Source of the DNA: Euleptes europaea
Lineage: Eukaryota > Chordata > Lepidosauria > Squamata > Sphaerodactylidae
NCBI RefSeq assembly: GCF_029931775.1
Contig: NC_079318.1
Location: 60,056,659 to 60,120,658 of the forward strand
DNA length: 64,000 nt
Direction: 5' to 3'
The stretch's first letter is position 1; every line of letters starts with the position of its first letter. The position numbers and the translations under genes were made by a program. The notes under the pieces are model-generated. The model was not told the DNA's origin, did not search any database, and was given only the letters and a program-made list of their open reading frames with translations. Below, in pieces: positions 46,305 to 56,668 of the stretch.

Positions 46305-46516
46305 AGACAGATAGCAATGTTAGTCTGTCAATAGCAGTAGCAAAGAGCAAGAGTCCAGTAGCACCTTAAAGACTAACAAAATTTCTGCCAGGGTATGAGC
46401 CTTCGTGAGCCACAGCTCACTTCTTCAGATACAGTGAGCGGTGGCTCATGAAAGCTGATACCCTGCCAAGATATCTTGTTAGTTTTTAAGGTGCTACTGG
46501 ACTCTTGCTCTTTTTA
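46305..46516. mobile_element. foldback element of another PLE-like family with hammerhead-like core
   Basis: Inverted arms meet near 46430. Minus-strand left arm: CUGAAGA (46428-46422), extra A, perfect stem II GUGAGC/GCUCAC (46420-46405). The right arm has GAAA. Imperfect duplication CTGTGTATCTTGG against CTGTGTATTATCTTGG flanks it. Confidence 0.6.
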
Positions 46517-46552
46517 CTGTGTATTATCTTGGTATCAAACTAAACTGAGGCT

Positions 46553-46785
46553 ATCGTATTTTGGTCACGTCCAGAGGAAAAGACAGTCATGCTAGGAAAA
46601 GTTGAGGGCAGCAGGAAAAGAGGAAGACCCAACAAGAGATGGATTGACTCAATAAAGGAAGGCACAGCCTTCAGTTTGCAAGAGCTGAGCAAGGCTATCA
46701 AAGATAGGACATTTTGGAGGACTTTCGTTCATGGGGTCGCCATGGGTCGGAGGCGACTTGACGGCACTTAACACACACATTATCT
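46553..46785 (+). mobile_element. BovB (RTE) LINE 3' end
   Basis: MLGKVEGSRKRGRPNKRWID to FVHGVAMGRRRLDGT and stop is the BovB ORF2 C-terminus, followed by the 3' end GACTTGACGGCACTTAACAC. Confidence 0.82.
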
Positions 46786-47215
46786 TGGTATGATGATTTT
46801 TTGTGGTTCCCTGTAACACATAACCTAGGACGTGGTGCCCAATGTTTGGGAGCCTGAAGACACTTTTTTGCTCTTGTGGACACAATAGGTGGAGCCAACC
46901 ACAAAATGGCTCCCACAAGAAGTGGAGCCAATCAAAAATGTCAAGGAGTCAGGTGATGCTTAACTCTAATAGTAACTCTTCAACATTTCAGGCAGAAGCT
47001 TTGTATAACAGGATAACTTTTCAAATAAAGATATTCTTTTAAAATAGTTTCTTGTATACACATAGCCTACTTTCAGTCACCCAGTGAAGATCCTTTTGCT
47101 GTGGTGGTAGCTGTTGCTAATTTAAAAAAATCTGCATAGTCAATCAGATGTCCAGTGGCCAATCAGAAGCCTGCTGGGCAAAAGCCTCGCCTAGCCCTGC
47201 TCACTTGGGCATGAG

Positions 47216-47414
47216 TAGGGTTGCCAGGTCCCTCTTTACTATCGGCGGGAGGTTTTTTGGGCAGAGCCTGAGGAAGGTGTGGTTTGGGGAGGGGAGGGAC
47301 TTCAATGCCATAGAGTCCAATTGCCAAAGCGGCCATTTTCTCCAGGTGAACTGATCTCTATTGGCTGGAGATCAGTTGTAGTAGCAGGAGATCTCCAGCT
47401 AGTACCTGGTGGTT
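47216..47414 (+). repeat. hAT-type MITE abutting the 3' end of PLE-2
   Basis: TAGGGTTGCCAGGTCCCTCT to TACCTGGTGGTT, then PLE-2. The last ~10 bp are absent. Confidence 0.85.
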
Positions 47415-47713
47415 TGTGAGTGTGTGTGTGTGTGGTAAACAAAGGTTAGCGTGCTGTAGGATACTCAGCAAACTAGAAACAGCACTTCACAAGCTAGACA
47501 TAATGATTATAAAGTAGTGGTATTTAATAACATATCCACCACTGATAGTATATAGGCAAAAACATGTGTTGTTAATTATTGCCTTAAAAGTAACACCAAA
47601 GAGAGGACTATGCCTTGTTACAAACAAATAACAGTATAATAGGTAAGTCCATGAAAGGGGGTGCCAACCTCCCTTTCTTCCACAGATATGCTTCTTGAGA
47701 GTAGCAATTCAGT

Positions 47714-47785
47714 AGTGCAGTTGTTCTCAACAGAAGCCCGGTGATCTTTCTGTTTCAGCGATTAATGCCTTCTTCAGGGACCACT
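47714..47785 (-). ncRNA. hammerhead-ribozyme-like motif in PLE-2 3' region
   Basis: Minus strand: CUGAAGA (47777-47771), short stem II of AG-C/GC-U type, GAAA (47755-47752), perfect stem III ACAGAA/UUCUGU (47753-47748 with 47735-47730), and distal stem I AGUG/CACU. Same layout as in PLE-1. Confidence 0.5.
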
Positions 47786-48064
47786 ATATCATAAATTAGT
47801 ACATAATACTAATTAACAAATAATAATTAATATAAATATGCTAGCAATTGGCTTAAACAAGGGAGAAAATAGAGAGAAGATAGAGCATCATACTCACACA
47901 CTGGCTGTTATTAACATTCTCTGCGTTGGCAATTTACCAAAGATACTGCCCTTAATTTTAAATGGTGCAGTCACATGTAAGAATCAACCATTAAAGAGAC
48001 AGTTACATTTTGCATTACAGAAAAACTGAATTCAATTAAAGAGACAGCTGTTACATATATTATG

Positions 48065-49129
48065 TTACAAATAGCATGCTAAATCCATCGAGGTATTCAG
48101 TCCTTTAGGATACAAAGTATCAAACATGTGGATGTATTTAGATTCTTGACGCCTTAATATGAGATCCACATCAGACCTATCATATTTCTGTTGATTGAAT
48201 CGCCATAACACAAAAAATGAAAGATCCTCATCAGTGTGATTATTGTCAAGGAAATGCTGTGTTAGTGGGGCCTCCAATACACGTTGCCTAATCCTGGACC
48301 TGTGTTCACTTATGCGATATTTGAGTTGTCTATGGGTTTTTCCAATGTACCAAAAATGGCAAGCACATTTTATCGCATAAATTAAATGTTTGGAATCACA
48401 GTTATTAAAACTCTCAATCATGAACTTTTGGCCAGTAGCTGGATTAATGATTTCTTTGACTGTTAGCATGAACCTGCAACTTTGGCAGGAACCGCATTTG
48501 AAATTACCCTTAGGTAAGTTGGCAACTGACTCCTCACATGCTTTATTGCTTATTAGAATGTCTCGGAAAGACCTGGTTCTTTTATATGCCATTCGTGGTA
48601 AAGACTGGCAGCCAGGCAAATGTTGGACTAAATGCCAATGTTTGTGAATCACCTGTCTAATTAAAGGAGATAATGAAGTGTACTGCAAAACGCAAGTAAC
48701 GCGATCCGAACGTTGTGCCATTGATTGAGATAATAGTTGAGTTCTAGATCTATCTCGTGTTCTGGACATGGCTTGCTTAATAATTTTGTTCGGGTACCCA
48801 CGTTGTTGTAATTCAACACTAAGCTGATTTGCAGCCTGTGAGAAATCTTCGCCATTTGTAGAATTCCTTTTAAGGCGAAGTAACTGGCTGTAAGGTAGGT
48901 TATCCCTTAAATGGGGTGGGTGAAAAGATTCATAATGCAACAGAGTGTTGCGTGCCATTGCTTTTTTATAAGGACGGACTCCCAATTTACCGTCCTGTGT
49001 CTTAAAGACACGCACGTCCAAAAAGGCTATTTCCAAGCTGTTGTTTTCTCCACTGAATTTAATATTCGGATCGCACTCATTGATCCATATAAGGAATTCT
49101 TTGAAGGATTCTACATCCTGCATCACCAA
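48065..49129 (-). pseudogene. PLE-2 fragment: C-terminal RT and GIY-YIG endonuclease
   Basis: 354 residues homologous to the last half of PLE-1 ORF2: GNFKCGSCQSCRF (Cys-rich), then HLIYAIKCACHFWYIGKTHR and EHRSRIRQRVLEAPLTQHFL. The GIY and YIG triads and the downstream EHRSR are all readable. The frame starts just after the YxDD region, which lies in a different frame, so the enzyme is split. Confidence 0.85.
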
Positions 49130-49575
49130 AAAAACATCATCAACATACTAACGAAGAGATGGATCTTATCACTGAATGGGTTATTATGATAGATATAGGC
49201 TTGCTCAAAAGCAACCATATAGATGTTCGCGATTGATGGCGCGCATGCGCAGCCCATTGCGACGCCGTGAATCTGTAAGAAAAATTCCTCATTGTACATG
49301 AAATAATTTTTCTCCATGACAATATCCAACAAATTAAGTAAAAATGAAGTTGGGGGTTGTGGATCAGGTCTAGAGTCTAACAACCCAGCTATTATACTAC
49401 GGACGGCTTCAAACGGCACATTCGTGTACAGGGCATTCACGTCCATTGTGCACAACACTGAATTTAAAGGGACAGAGATATTTTCTACTTTTACTATGAA
49501 ATCACGAGTATCTTTGATAAATGCACTGGTTTTAGTGGTATAGATGTTCAAAAAGGATTCTAAGTACTTAGCCAT
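49123..49575 (-). pseudogene. PLE-2 fragment: central reverse transcriptase
   Basis: 150 residues: CTMDVNALYTNVPFEAVRSI, EKNYFMYNEEFFLQIHGVAM and GCACAPSIANIYM, matching PLE-1 residues ~240-380. It runs out at the place where the catalytic YxDD would be. Confidence 0.82.
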
Positions 49576-49580
49576 CGGTT

Positions 49581-50096
49581 CTAAGATCGATTCAATGCCA
49601 ATTGTTTTTCAAAAGCCTCCTCTGAAACCGAGGCTTTGACTTCTAATTTGAATTTCTCTGCCTCCTCTCGAGCCGTCTCTGCTTCCTTAAGTGATCTTTC
49701 TATGATCAGCATCATCAAGTCATAAGAGCATTTGTTAAGAATGGCTGTCCATTTCTTATTAAAATCAGGATCCGATTTGTATAAAGCTGGAGATTTTTGT
49801 ATCCTGAGTCCTCTAGGTATAATACAGTGGTCTATATAGTCAGATAAGGTTACAGCATGGGACTCTGATCTAACATGCCGTTTCAGAGAGTTCCACACTT
49901 TGGTCATTTCTACCTCTAAAGGTTTTTTCATATTCTGTTTCTTGGGTAACATTTTAAAAATTCTGTCTTTATCTGAATTGGTATAACTAAACATGTCCAT
50001 TTTGCGAGCCATAGTATAGTTAAATCTCAATAAATCACAACGTGTGCTGAGAAAACACTGGTTAAAGGGAAAAACAGCACCAGCTCCAATTAACAA
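49581..50096 (-). pseudogene. PLE-2 ORF1-like N-terminal fragment
   Basis: 171-residue frame. The first ~11 residues belong to the neighbouring PLE-3 arm; from 50063 on it is PLE-2. It has a basic N-terminus (KMDMFSYTNSDKDRIFKMLP), a block with HCIIPRGLR, then DLMMLIIERSLKEAETAREE, a coiled coil matching PLE-1 ORF1. Confidence 0.7.
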
Positions 50097-50397
50097 TGAT
50101 CAAACTGAATTTTATAATGATTACTCAAAAATAATTCAGTATTGGTGTACTATTCTGTACATTTGTCAGTGATATAATCAAAACAGTCACAACCAAGGTG
50201 TCACAGGTTACCCCACCAATGAAAAATAAAAGTATTATAAACATCAAAATGAAATAGAGTCCAAAATGTACAATTCGAGTTCAAATCAAAGTCCAATACT
50301 GAGTCCTCTTAAGAGAAAATGAACTGGTTCCGGGAAGATCCAGAAACCATCTGGTATGAAACTTGCAATAATAACAGTGTTCATCAAGGTCCAAAGT

Positions 50398-50477
50398 CCA
50401 ACAAATCCAAGACAACACCTCCGGATTTGAGTGTGTTTCGCCTGGAAAGAGCTTCTTCAGTTGATTAATCAATTTTC
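50398..50477 (-). ncRNA. hammerhead-ribozyme-like motif, PLE-3 left arm
   Basis: Mirror of the right-arm motif: CUGAAGA at 50460-50454 on the minus strand, followed by GAAAC. Confidence 0.45.
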
Positions 50478-50795
50478 ATAAGGGTACAACGACCTCAACT
50501 TCTTCAGTTGATTAATCAATTTTCATAAGGGTACAACGACCTCTGTAATAAATAAATATATCCAACAGAACCATATTGTATCCAAATTCCACTTAAGAAA
50601 ATTATTATTAATAAAGAACCACATATATATACATACCAATGACCAGCGGCCCCACGGGCTCTCCTAGCTTAATGCTGGTAGTGTTGGCTCAAAAGTAAAC
50701 ACTAATTATAGACAGAAACCAGCTGAAAGTAATTGCAGAGGCAAGCGGAGAAGGAAAGAGCAGGAATGAGAACTAGTGAGTCTTAAAGAGATGCC

Positions 50796-51506
50796 TTATA
50801 GGAAACAACTTAGATCAAATTCATTGTTTAGACCTGCGGGAGAGAGAGTTTTGAATAAATATATAAACTGCATTTCACGTCTATGGAGAATCTTTGTTAT
50901 GTCCTCTTGTTGAAACCTACGTGGTCTGTATTGCCATAATGCAAAAAAACGCAGGTCTGTGTCGGAGTGGCCCTTCTCAAGGAAGTGGGCTGTGAGCGGT
51001 GCCTCCAGGGTCTTAGAGCGTATCCTTGCTTTATGCTCCCCAATACGCAATTTTAATTGGCGGCTTGTTGACCCTATGTAAATTAAAAAACAGGGGCAAG
51101 TGACTGCATAGATAACATTGTTAGACAGGCAATTAGTAAATTGTCGCAAGGTGTATTTAAAATTGGTGCCTGTTGCACTGACTTCCTTAATGGGAAGGCT
51201 CTGGGGACAGAATACGCATGTTCCGCATTTGTAATGTCCCGGGGCTTTAACTCCTTCTTGCCTAGGCAATCTATCAGACCTCACAAGAACATTGCGTAGG
51301 GATTGTGTTTTTCTCAAACCAAAAATTGGAAAATCAGAGCAGCCTGGTATATTATACAAAATATGCCAGTGACGGCGAATAATTTTTTGAATTTCATGAG
51401 TAAGATGATTATACTCAAGAGAAGAGTAAACCCGAGAGGGTTTCTGTGTCACATTAGGCTTTGGGTGGAGTAAGTTTCCTCTTTCTTGAAGTGCCACTTT
51501 GGACAT
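50796..51506 (-). pseudogene. PLE-3 inverted-arm copy of the C-terminal 236 residues
   Basis: Identical in sequence to residues 164-399 of the plus-strand frame ending at 53292, in opposite orientation. It holds the Cys-rich motif and GIY-YIG domain but no RT motifs. Confidence 0.88.
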
Positions 51507-51513
51507 GGCATGA

Positions 51514-52060
51514 CGTTGAAAATAAAAGACAATTGCATGACCGGAATTTTTATAAACCTTTGATGAGTGATCCTACTTCTAGAGTCATGAATACTATCAG
51601 AACTGTGGTCTTTGAAGGACTAACCTTAAATTATATTGATAAAAATACTTCTGATTTTTTGATGGCCAAATTTCCCAGAGTTCCCATCTTCTACTCCCTA
51701 CCTAAAATACATAAGACACTTGTGAATCCTCCTGGCCGCCCGATTATCTCGGCTGTGGGCAGTGTGCTTGAACCTATCTCCCGTTTCATTGATGCCTTCT
51801 TGCAACCTTTTGCTAAAAGCAACAGATCAAATATCAAGGATACAAGAGATTTTATTGGGAAGATTGAGAACTCACCCATACACTCTCAAGCAGTTTTTGT
51901 CACCTTAGACGTGGCATCGTTATACACTAATATTCCATTAGATGATGTCAGATTTATTATTGAGAAGCTGTTAGACACCAGACAGGAGATTACTCCTCCC
52001 ACTCATTTCTTAATGTCTCTGATCGACATTGTCTTTGAAAATAATTTTTTTAGTATTTAG
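51514..52060 (+). pseudogene. PLE-3 reverse transcriptase, N-terminal part
   Basis: Frame reading HDRNFYKPLMSDPTSRVMNT, KFPRVPIFYSLPKIHKTLVN, GRPIIS and VTLDVASLYTNIPLDDVRF, corresponding to PLE-1 residues ~160-330. The open frame starts upstream inside the inverted arm (51461), but the PLE reading begins at about 51514. It ends before the next segment, so the RT is split. Confidence 0.82.
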
Positions 52061-52092
52061 AATCTTTTTTTCTTCAGACAAAGGGGGTAGCG

Positions 52093-53292
52093 ATGGGTTC
52101 CACCTGTGCCCCTTCAGTGGCCAACATTTATATGAATTCATTTGAAACTGATTTTCTTTTTTCCCATCATATTTTTCAAGAGCATGTAGCTCTTTATTTC
52201 AGATATATTGATGATTTGTTCTGTATTCTAGATAATTCTTCTATTTATGATGACTTCTTGATTTGGATTAATTCCTTAAATCCTAATTTACAGTTCACAG
52301 GCAACATGAATAGCCAGTCCATTTCTTTTCTGGATGTGGAGGTCTTTAGGACCCCGGAGCAACAGATAGCCGTAAGACCTTACAAAAAGCCCACAGATGT
52401 GGGAGCAGGATTACATTTTCTGTCCAATCATCCACTTCATTTAAAACGGAACTTACCTTACAGTCAGCTTCTTAGATTTAAACGAAATTCTACTTTTGAA
52501 TGTGACTTCACTGACGCAGCTTTGAATTTTAATACCAATTTACTTAGAAGAGGATATGAGCCTTCAATTATCTCTCATGCCATGTCCAAAGTGGCACTTC
52601 AAGAAAGAGGAAACTTACTCCACCCAAAGCCTAATGTGACACAGAAACCCTCTCGGGTTTACTCTTCTCTTGAGTATAATCATCTTACTCATGAAATTCA
52701 AAAAATTATTCGCCGTCACTGGCATATTTTGTATAATATACCAGGCTGCTCTGATTTTCCAATTTTTGGTTTGAGAAAAACACAATCCCTACGCAATGTT
52801 CTTGTGAGGTCTGATAGATTGCCTAGGCAAGAAGGAGTTAAAGCCCCGGGACATTACAAATGCGGAACATGCGTATTCTGTCCCCAGAGCCTTCCCATTA
52901 AGGAAGTCAGTGCAACAGGCACCAATTTTAAATACACCTTGCGACAATTTACTAATTGCCTGTCTAACAATGTTATCTATGCAGTCACTTGCCCCTGTTT
53001 TTTAATTTACATAGGGTCAACAAGCCGCCAATTAAAATTGCGTATTGGGGAGCATAAAGCAAGGATACGCTCTAAGACCCTGGAGGCACCGCTCACAGCC
53101 CACTTCCTTGAGAAGGGCCACTCCGACACAGACCTGCGTTTTTTTGCATTATGGCAATACAGACCACGTAGGTTTCAACAAGAGGACATAACAAAGATTC
53201 TCCATAGACGTGAAATGCAGTTTATATATTTATTCAAAACTCTCTCTCCCGCAGGTCTAAACAATGAATTTGATCTAAGTTGTTTCCTATAA
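52093..53292 (+). pseudogene. PLE-3 RT catalytic core and GIY-YIG endonuclease
   Basis: 399 residues beginning MGSTCAPSVANIYMNSFETD, with catalytic YIDDLF, the Cys-rich HYKCGTCVFCPQ, and NVIYAVTCPCFLIYIGSTSR plus EHKARIRSKTLEAPLTAHFL of the GIY-YIG nuclease. Intact from RT motif C to the C-terminus but lacking the earlier RT motifs. Confidence 0.88.
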
Positions 53293-53537
53293 GGCATCTC
53301 TTTAAGACTCACTAGTTCTCATTCCTGCTCTTTCCTTCTCCGCTTGCCTCTGCAATTACTTTCAGCTGGTTTCTGTCTATAATTAGTGTTTACTTTTGAG
53401 CCAACACTACCAGCATTAAGCTAGGAGAGCCCGTGGGGCCGCTGGTCATTGGTATGTATATATATGTGGTTCTTTATTAATAATAATTTTCTTAAGTGGA
53501 ATTTGGATACAATATGGTTCTGTTGGATATATTTATT

Positions 53538-53633
53538 TATTACAGAGGTCGTTGTACCCTTATGAAAATTGATTAATCAACTGAAGAAGTTGAGGTCGTT
53601 GTACCCTTATGAAAATTGATTAATCAACTGAAG
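53538..53633 (+). repeat. direct tandem duplication (~48 bp x2) in the PLE-3 3' region
   Basis: The block GAGGTCGTTGTACCCTTATG...AACTGAAGAAG occurs twice in a row. The same doublet is present in the inverted left arm (50455-50550). Confidence 0.85.
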
Positions 53634-53690
53634 AAGCTCTTTCCAGGCGAAACACACTCAAATCCGGAGGTGTTGTCTTGGATTTGTTGG
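53611..53690 (+). ncRNA. hammerhead-ribozyme-like motif, PLE-3 right arm
   Basis: CUGAAGA at 53628-53634, GAAAC at 53649-53653, stem III ACACUC/GAGGUGU with one bulge, then U and GUC. Stem I pairs AAUCAA with UUGGAUU. Stem II is only about 3 bp. Confidence 0.5.
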
Positions 53691-54024
53691 ACTTTGGACC
53701 TTGATGAACACTGTTATTATTGCAAGTTTCATACCAGATGGTTTCTGGATCTTCCCGGAACCAGTTCATTTTCTCTTAAGAGGACTCAGTATTGGACTTT
53801 GATTTGAACTCGAATTGTACATTTTGGACTCTATTTCATTTTGATGTTTATAATACTTTTATTTTTCATTGGTGGGGTAACCTGTGACACCTTGGTTGTG
53901 ACTGTTTTGATTATATCACTGACAAATGTACAGAATAGTACACCAATACTGAATTATTTTTGAGTAATCATTATAAAATTCAGTTTGATCATTGTTAATT
54001 GGAGCTGGTGCTGTTTTTCCCTTT

Positions 54025-54220
54025 AACCTCCAGGTACTAGCTGGAGATCTCCTGCTATTACGACTGATCTCCAGCCGATAGATATCAGTTCACCTGGAGA
54101 AAATGGCCACTTTGGCAATTGGACTCTATGGTATTGAAGTCCCTCTCCTCCCCAAACCCCGCCCTTCTCAGGCTCTGCCCCCAAAACTTCCCACTGGTAG
54201 CGAGTAGGGACCTGGCAACC
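54025..54220 (-). repeat. hAT-type MITE abutting the 3' end of PLE-3
   Basis: Opposite orientation to the copy at 47216. It begins AACCTCCAGGTACTAG and lacks the first ~10 bp (TAGGGTTGCC). Confidence 0.85.
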
Positions 54221-54303
54221 AAAGGGGAAGCCTATCCTTCACCCAGTTTGAAAAGTTGAGAGGAGTTCCTCACCAACTTCTCCACTGGTGCAATTAGTCA
54301 GCA

Positions 54304-54364
54304 TGCATTTTTACTCTGAAATTGAATTGATTGGTACCATGGAAAGCCAAAGTTACAAACTAGG
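54304..54364 (+). repeat. 61-bp direct repeat, first copy (second at 55239-55299)
   Basis: TGCATTTTTACTCTGAAATT through GTTACAAACTAGG occurs identically 935 bp apart; the copies flank an A/T-rich block and a 5S-SINE tail. Confidence 0.9.
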
Positions 54365-55084
54365 CTAATGCATCAGCCTCTTAAGTTAGTAAGCAAAATA
54401 GCAAATGCAGCTGAGAAAGCACAGCCCTCTAGTTCCTGGGACTGTTATAGCTAGGGTTGCTAGCCTAGTACTGGCATCCAGTGGGAAATTGTGAGGGGCA
54501 GGGCCCTGCATCACACAAACACTACAGTGTCACTTACACACCAACTAGAAGTGCTCTAGGATCCACCAAATACTCTATGGCTGAACCAATGCATTGGAGT
54601 GATGCCAAATCCCCCCTCCCATTTTTCTCCTGCTGCCCTGTTGAGTGGTAGCAGGGAACGGAGTCCAGGGCAGGGGGTTTAGAAGGAGACCTGGCCACCC
54701 TACTTATAGCATTGTTGTTCACCCCCCACACACAAAACATTCTTCTTTTTTATTTTCAGATTTTACTTTTTCATAAATATAAACAGAACAGAAAAAACAA
54801 GAGAAAAATAGACACCATATCACAACAATTACAATTCCATCAAAAAAAAAGAAAAAGTATACATATGATATAATAAACAATGATGTAATAAACAATATAT
54901 GATGATAGCAACAATTATGAACAGTAAATAGTATTAAATGGTAATAACATAAATCATAAAATACCCTATACAATACTTAATAAGAATAGATTTTTTTAAA
55001 GCTTGAAGTGGGGATAACTATTATAAATTTCTAAAAATACTTCCCAAATAATAAAAATTGAGTTTGCATATTCTTATCATCGGT

Positions 55085-55238
55085 GTGCGTGTGTGTGTGT
55101 AAAGTGCCTTCAAGTCGCAGCCGACTTATGGCGACCCCTTTTGGAGTTTTCATGGCAAGAGACTAACAGAGGTGGTTTGCCAGTGCCTTCCTCTGCGCAG
55201 CAGCCCTGGTATTCCTTGGTGGTCTCCCATCCAAATAC
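55085..55238 (-). repeat. 5S-derived SINE, 3' part
   Basis: Plus strand shows the complement of the SINE tail (CAAGTCGCAGCCGACTTATG) and of the 5S 3' part (GGTGGTCTCCCATCCAAATA), preceded by (GT)n. Confidence 0.78.
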
Positions 55239-55659
55239 TGCATTTTTACTCTGAAATTGAATTGATTGGTACCATGGAAAGCCAAAGTTACAAACTAGGG
55301 AGCAAGGGGCCTTGGCTACTGGCACTGCTGCACGGGCAGCAAAATCACAGAAGTGAGTGCCTGCGCCGGTGTCGGGGGGCATTCCCAGGGCGATCCCAGG
55401 GGCGGAGCTGACATTAATCAGCTCCCAAACCCTTTTCCGCCTGGGTTGCCCCTCTATGTTATAGCATTGCAGTGCCAACAAAATATCTGGCATAGCTCTG
55501 TGAAACTCAATGGGAAAGTTCCACAGGCGTTTTTTTTAAGGCATTTTAAATTGTTTTTTTCTGTCCAGGAAGCCTCTCCAGAGGCAGTGTGGCTGCGCCG
55601 TCCCCGGCCATCAACTATCTACACACACACCCTCAAGAATGGGCTGGAAGTCCTCCGAT

Positions 55660-55905
55660 TTCCCCATTAATGTCCCCTATAGAGGCATACTATGATAAGA
55701 ATTTGAGAAGAAATTATTATTTTATAACATATGGAGATATGACAAACTCTCAAGGAGAAATCAAGCCTTGGCAAAAGATGAAAGATCAAGGCAAAAAAGT
55801 GCAATGGCTTCCGCAAACACAACACCATGAAATTCAAATGTTTTATTCTGTTGCATGCACAAATAATAAATTTTAAAAGTTAAAATTTAAAAAATAAAAG
55901 TCATA
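55660..55905 (+). mobile_element. L1 ORF2 fragment with A-rich tail
   Basis: Reads YDKNLRRNYYFITYGDMTNS and KMKDQGKKVQWLP, like L1 ORF2 C-terminal part, then an A/T-rich end. Confidence 0.55.
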
Positions 55906-55978
55906 CAATAACATAATTTCAAAACAACACAGCTCTGATATTACACATCAGCTGCAATTAGCGAGGTTCCATTATTAT

Positions 55979-56454
55979 CGGTTCTTGTAGGTTATCCGGG
56001 CTGTGTGACCGTGGTCTTGGTATTTTCTTTCCTGACGCTTCGCCAGCAGCTGTGGCAGGCATCTTCAGAGGAGTAACACTGAAGGACAGTGTCTGTCAGT
56101 GTCAAGTGTGAAGGAAGAGTAATATGTAGTCAGAAGGGGGTTGGGTTTGAGCTGAGTCATTGTCCTGCAAAGTATCAAAGGTAATGTGCTAATCATTGTC
56201 CTGTATGATTAGCACATTACCATTGATACTTTGCAGGACAATGACTCAGCTCAAACCCAACCCCCTTCTGACTACATATTACTCTTCCTTCACACTTGAC
56301 ACTGAGAGACACTGTCCTTCAGTGTTACTCCTCTGAAGATGCCTGCCACAGCTGCTGGTGAAACGTCAGGAAAGAAAATACCAAGACCACGGTCACACAG
56401 CCCGGATAACCTACAAGAACCGATGAACTCTGACCGTGAAAGCCTTCGACAATA
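55979..56454. mobile_element. foldback PLE-derived element with hammerhead-like cores (copy 3)
   Basis: Same ends as copies 1 and 2 but arms about 230 bp long, so the inner junction lies elsewhere. 12-bp duplication TTCCATTATTAT (55967-55978, 56455-56466). It sits just after the stop codon of gene B. Confidence 0.75.
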
Positions 56455-56478
56455 TTCCATTATTATATCCAACTGTTA

Positions 56479-56668
56479 CTAGCATCCAGAAGTGTCCATT
56501 CCATTTGCTAGCCATGAGTTCTTAGGAGGCAACTTCATGTCGCAGTCACTGTTGCCTTCTTGTTGCTGAGAGAGTGAAACATCCGTGCTAACTGGACTCA
56601 GAGGTCCAAGAGCAATTTCTGCATGCATACTTTCTTGAGATGTTCTGGTCCTCAAGATATTTTTATTT
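56479..56668 (-). CDS. gene B exon 10 (C-terminal tail)
   Basis: After acceptor TTTTCTTCAG the frame continues [20 protein letters not shown] and runs, Ser/Gln/Asp-rich, to MDTSGC and a TAG stop at 56481-56479. It is in phase with exon 9. The tail differs completely from that of gene A. No clear AATAAA lies close by. Confidence 0.8.

Larger units (their letters stand above)
47415..50063 (-). mobile_element. Penelope-like element 2 (PLE-2), broken
   Basis: Minus-strand PLE of a different subfamily from PLE-1. The 3' end abuts a MITE at the usual site (CCTGGTGGTT just left of 47415). The coding region is divided among three open frames covering ORF1, mid-RT and C-terminal RT plus GIY-YIG, so it is no longer functional. 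The 5' end is cut at 50063, where the palindromic PLE-3 begins. Confidence 0.88.
50064..54024 (+). mobile_element. PLE-3: head-to-head palindromic Penelope-like element
   Basis: Left arm 50064-51513 is the reverse complement of right arm 52575-54024, 1450 bp each. Paired landmarks give a constant coordinate sum of 104088, so there is no indel; the 236 shared C-terminal residues are identical. Between them, 51514-52574 carries the upstream RT part in plus orientation. The element is therefore a 5'-truncated plus-strand PLE whose 3' half has been copied in inverted orientation at its 5' end. Both outer ends are the PLE 3' end (TTTTTCCCTTT). The right end abuts a MITE at the usual site and the left end abuts PLE-2. 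Confidence 0.9.

Noticed and set aside
50064-54024. DNA transposon with very long terminal inverted repeats
   Set aside because: The arms code the C-terminal half of the PLE protein and both outer ends are the PLE 3' end; no transposase.
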